Origin: Janthinobacterium lividum
Lineage (GTDB): Bacteria > Pseudomonadota > Gammaproteobacteria > Burkholderiales > Burkholderiaceae_D
Assembly (NCBI RefSeq): GCF_023509035.1
Contig: NZ_CP075583.1
Coordinates: forward strand, 1,302,001-1,366,000
Direction of reading: 5' to 3'
DNA length: 64,000 bases
The position numbers were made by a program, and so were the translations under genes. The notes under the pieces are model-generated. The model worked only from the letters and a program-made list of their open reading frames with translations. It did not search any database and had not been told where the DNA came from. Positions within the stretch are counted from its first letter, which is position 1. Each line of letters begins with the position of its first letter. Below are positions 61,083 to 64,000 of this stretch, piece after piece.

Positions 61083-62672
61083 TTAACTTTGCAAGCCAGC
61101 CTTGCCGTCCCGGACGGTAAAGCTGGCCAGTGTCGCGATGGTAGAAGCGCTGTCGCGCACATTCTCCAGGCCCTGGAACAGGGTCGTGGTTTTCTCCGGC
61201 GTGATCTCCATCAACATATAGCCGCGCTTGTCGCTGCGTCCGTAACGGATGTGCGGGTTCATCGCCACGTACTGGTCCGTGCGCGCCTGTGGGCGGGAAC
61301 TCGACGTGATGGAGGTGCCGCAAAACTCCGTGGCCAGCACGGGATTGCTCTTGCCGGTGGGGCGCGTGGCGTTGCGGCTCAGTTCAGTGGCATAAAAGGT
61401 GTGTACGTCGCCCGACAGCACCAGCGGGTTGCTGGCCTTGCTGCTGCGCAGGGCATCGAGCAGGTGCTGGCGCGCCAGTGGATAGCCATCCCAGCCATCG
61501 GTCCAGATGCGTTCGTCGCCGGGCCGCAGGATGGGTACCTGGCTCGATTGCGCCATCAGGGTTTGCTGGGCCAGGATATTCCAGCGCGCCGGGGAATCAT
61601 CGAGGCCGGCTTGCAGCCAGCGCTGCTGTTCCTCGCCCAGCATGGTGCGCTGCGGTTTCAGTAAATCGGGGCAGTTGCGCGTGGTGACGGAATTGGAGCC
61701 GCCGCGGCCCGGCTTGGCGCATGCGTGATAGGCGCGGTATTGCCGGTCGTCCAGCACGTGGAAGCGCGCCAGACGGCCCCAGTCATAGCGCTGGTAGATG
61801 CGCATGTCGACAAAACCTCGCCGCCCCAGCGGCAGCAAACGCAGCGGCATGTGTTCATAAAACGCCTGATAGGCGGCTGCGCGGCGCTGCAAAAAGTTAG
61901 GCGTGAGCAACTCGTCGCGGTCGTTGCCGTAATCGTTGGACACTTCATGGTCGTCCCAGGTGACGATCCACGGCGCGGCCAGGTGCGCGCCCTGCAAGTC
62001 GCGGTCGCTCTTGTATTGCGCGTAGCGGGCGCGGTACTCATCCAGCGTAAAACTTTCATGCGTGCGCACGGCCCGGTTCCGGGTGCTGCAGCTGGTACGG
62101 TCCCCACTCATAAATGTAATCGCCGAGGAAGGCCACCAGGTCTGGCGCGGCCGCCGTGATGTGCCGGTGCGCCGCGTAGGCGCAAATTCCCAGTGCTGAC
62201 ACGAAGCGACTGCCAGTTTCAGCGAGGAAGGCATGGAGCCGGGCTCGGGTGCCGTGCGCGTGCGGCCCGCAGGGCTGACGGCGTCGCCAAGCATAAAGCG
62301 GTACCAGTACCAGCGTCCGGGGGCCAGGCCGCCCACGTCGACGTGCACGCTGTGCGCGAGGGCGGGCGTGGCCGTGGCTTGCCCCTTGGCGACGACGCGT
62401 CTAAAACCTTCGTCGTCGGCCACTTCCCAGCGCACGTTCAAGGCGATGGCGGGCGTGGCGGCGGCATGCAGCGGGTCGTAGCAGATGCGCGTCCACAGCA
62501 CCACCGCATCGGGCAAGGGCGAACCGGAGGCAACGCCGAGCGCAAACGGATAGCCCGTGCCATTCAAGCGCGTGGCGGCGCTCGCGCTGGAACCGGACAG
62601 CACGCTGCCGGCGGCAGCCAATGCCGTGATGCGCGCAGCGCTCTGCAGAAAGATGCGGCGCTGACTATCCAT
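61083..62672 (-). CDS. phoD: PhoD-like alkaline phosphatase (two compensating frameshifts as read)
   Basis: A 529-residue exported phosphodiesterase/phosphatase with a Tat-like start (MDSQRRIFLQSAARITALAAAG). The N-terminal Fn3-like domain (FALGVASGSPLPDAVVLWTRI) and the metallo-core (WDDHEVSNDYGND, QTLMAQ, LSGDVHTFYATEL) are clear. Between about 62183 and 62072 the protein reads as unrelated residues. Restoring a base near 62183 and removing one C from the run 62072-62074 gives WEFGAYAAHRHITAAAPDLV followed by AFLGDYIYEWGPYQLQHPEP, including the metal-binding LGDYIYE. So the gene is intact in all but about 37 misread residues. Confidence 0.88.
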   Translation of the reverse strand: MDSQRRIFLQSAARITALAAAGSVLSGSSASAATRLNGTGYPFALGVASGSPLPDAVVLWTRICYDPLHAAATPAIALNVRWEVADDEGFRRVVAKGQATATPALAHSVHVDVGGLAPGRWYWYRFMLGDAVSPAGRTRTAPEPGSMPSSLKLAVASCQHWEFAPTRRTGTSRRPRQTWWPSSAITFMSGDRTSCSTRNRAVRTHESFTLDEYRARYAQYKSDRDLQGAHLAAPWIVTWDDHEVSNDYGNDRDELLTPNFLQRRAAAYQAFYEHMPLRLLPLGRRGFVDMRIYQRYDWGRLARFHVLDDRQYRAYHACAKPGRGGSNSVTTRNCPDLLKPQRTMLGEEQQRWLQAGLDDSPARWNILAQQTLMAQSSQVPILRPGDERIWTDGWDGYPLARQHLLDALRSSKASNPLVLSGDVHTFYATELSRNATRPTGKSNPVLATEFCGTSITSSSRPQARTDQYVAMNPHIRYGRSDKRGYMLMEITPEKTTTLFQGLENVRDSASTIATLASFTVRDGKAGLQS

Positions 62673-62693
62673 AGTGTGGAATTATTGCGACAA

Positions 62694-63134
62694 TCAAGAC
62701 GACAATAAGGTCTCGATCGGCGGCACCTTGCGCGGCTTGCGGTCGGAGTCCGTTGCCACATAGATCAGGGTGGCTTCCGTGACTTTCACGATGCATGCCT
62801 GCAGGCGGTTGCGCTCGGCGTACACCTCGACATTGACAGTGATCGAGGTATTGCCAACCTTGACGATGTCGGCGTAGAAGGATAGAAGATCGCCGACGAA
62901 GACGGGATTTTTGAAGACGAAGGAGTTGACGGCGATGGTGGCGACGCGGCCGTTGGCGCGCCGGGTAGCCGGCAGGGAACCGGCGATATCGACCTGCGCC
63001 ATGATCCAGCCGCCGAAGACGTCGCCGTACACATTGGCGTCGGACGGCGCGGGCATCATGCGCAATTCCGGCATTTTTCCGGCGGGCAGGCCGGAGGCGA
63101 GGCAGTTGTCGGGGCGGTCGGAGGAGGTGCTCAT
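62694..63134 (-). CDS. acyl-CoA thioesterase (YciA-type hotdog)
   Basis: A 146-residue hotdog-fold thioesterase that hydrolyses acyl-CoAs. Typical segments are PSDANVYGDVFGGWIMAQVDIAG with the catalytic Asp in NVYGDVFGGW, then VATIAVNSFVFKNPVFVGDLL. It lies next to acyl-CoA ligase and phosphatase genes but on its own transcript, 21 bases upstream of phoD on the same strand. Confidence 0.9.
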   Translation of the reverse strand: MSTSSDRPDNCLASGLPAGKMPELRMMPAPSDANVYGDVFGGWIMAQVDIAGSLPATRRANGRVATIAVNSFVFKNPVFVGDLLSFYADIVKVGNTSITVNVEVYAERNRLQACIVKVTEATLIYVATDSDRKPRKVPPIETLLSS

Positions 63135-63195
63135 CTTTTATTCTCATGAAAGGCTACAATTGCCCCGATTGAACCATAAAAAGCCGACCTTCGCC

Positions 63196-64000
63196 ATGCG
63201 CCGTTCCCAGACTCCCCCTCCGCCCCGCTCGCCAGCCTCCGCCAGCCACAGCGATTTCGCCACCATCAAGACCTTGCTGCCATACCTGTGGGTTTACAAA
63301 TGGCGGGTGCTGCTGGCGCTGCTATGCCTGGTGGGCGCCAAGCTGGCCAACGTGGGCGTGCCCCTGATCCTGAAAAAACTCGTCGATGCCATGACGATCA
63401 CGGCGGCCCATCCGCAAGCGCTGCTGGTGTTGCCGGTTGGCTTGCTGGTGGCGTATGGCTTGCTGCGCCTGTCGACCACCTTGTTTTACGGAATTGCGAG
63501 AATTCCTGTTCGCCAGGGTGACGCAACGGGCCGTGCGCACCATCGCGCTGCAAGTGTTCCGCCACCTGCATGCGCTGTCCCTGCGCTTTCACTTGAACCG
63601 CCAGACGGGCGGCATGACGCGCGACATCGAACGGGGCACGCGCAGCGTCGGCTCGCTCATTTCCTATACCTTGTTCAACATCCTGCCGACCCTGGTGGAA
63701 ATCACCCTCGTGCTCGGCTATCTGGTCTTGCATTACGACATCTGGTTCACCGTGATCACGGCGGTGGCGCTGGTGTCCTACATCGCGTTTACCGTGCTGG
63801 TGACGAACTGGCGTACGCATTTCCGCCGCACCATGAACGACCTCGACTCGAAGGCGAATACCAAGGCCATCGATTCGCTGATCAACTATGAAACCGTGAA
63901 ATATTTCGGCAACGAAGATTACGAGGCGAAGCGCTACGACGAGGGCTTGCAGCGTTATGAATCGGCGGCCGTGAAATCCCAGACCTCACTGTCCCTGTTG
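63196..64000 (+). CDS. Atm1/HMT1-type ABC transporter, N-terminal part (frameshifted, cut by the window end)
   Basis: The membrane domain of a half-size ABC exporter of the Atm1 (heavy metal/glutathione-linked) family. It begins MRRSQTPPPPRSPASASHSD, then FATIKTLLPYLWVYKWRVLLALLCLVGAK. As read, the frame goes wrong after LFYG at about 63490; dropping one of the two G at 63490-63491 restores LFYELREFLFARVTQRAVRT and the continuous reading to the window end (LNRQTGGMTRDIERGTRSV, NWRTHFRRTMNDLDSKANTK, ETVKYFGNEDYE). The ATPase domain lies beyond the window. Confidence 0.85.

Overview
The window is GC-rich bacterial chromosome. The 16S rRNA, the rpmH-rnpA-yidD-yidC-mnmE order and the envelope gene content point to a betaproteobacterium of the Oxalobacteraceae. 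The 16S looks most like Janthinobacterium; this is recognition from memory, not a database search. The left edge lies next to where oriC and dnaA normally sit in this group.

Layout. 0-4.8 kb: ribosome and membrane-insertion operon (rpmH, rnpA, yidD, yidC, mnmE) and a small secreted protein. 4.8-11.3 kb: M1 peptidase lipoprotein, a tiny Cys4 protein, an Hpt protein, a CAP-domain lipoprotein, a phosphatidylserine synthase, an aldo/keto reductase and a TetR regulator. 11.5-15.4 kb: three-subunit periplasmic gluconate-dehydrogenase-type complex (gamma subunit, GMC flavoprotein, triheme cytochrome c). 15.5-22.6 kb, minus strand: D,D-carboxypeptidase, alpha/beta hydrolase, ferredoxin, VanZ-like protein, and an MCE lipid-transport operon (STAS-permease, ATPase, MlaD-like, PqiC-like lipoprotein). 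22.7-24.2 kb: B12-binding/radical SAM gene broken by an amber codon. 24.35-33.65 kb: five translationally coupled genes equivalent to E. coli yfaA-yfaT-yfaS-yfaQ-yfaP, built around a thioester alpha-2-macroglobulin.

33.66-39.3 and 45.4-51.1 kb hold two complete rRNA operons (16S, tRNA-Ile, tRNA-Ala, 23S, 5S) in the same direction. They bracket a 6-kb segment with a PAP2-like pseudoenzyme, a DUF2868/DUF3482-GTPase pair, a LysR regulator and a divergent tartrate/D-malate dehydrogenase. 51.3-64 kb: PagL-like lipid A deacylase, a 3-hydroxyisobutyrate dehydrogenase-type gene, M20 amidohydrolase, molybdopterin oxidoreductase, Zn-peptidase lipoprotein, two tandem long-chain acyl-CoA ligases, PhoD phosphatase, YciA-type thioesterase and the start of an Atm1-type ABC transporter.

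Two things stand out. First, the yfa operon reads as an envelope module: an alpha-2-macroglobulin with an intact CVEQ thioester beside proteins carrying NlpC/P60-like, SxxK, SpoIID-like and HExxH signatures, which suggests a protease trap coupled to peptidoglycan work. Second, many genes that should be intact, including yidC and mnmE, are broken by single-base indels, often in short homopolymers, and one 16S copy lacks a G. This pattern fits consensus sequencing error better than biology, so the affected genes are annotated as intact-in-life but disrupted as read.
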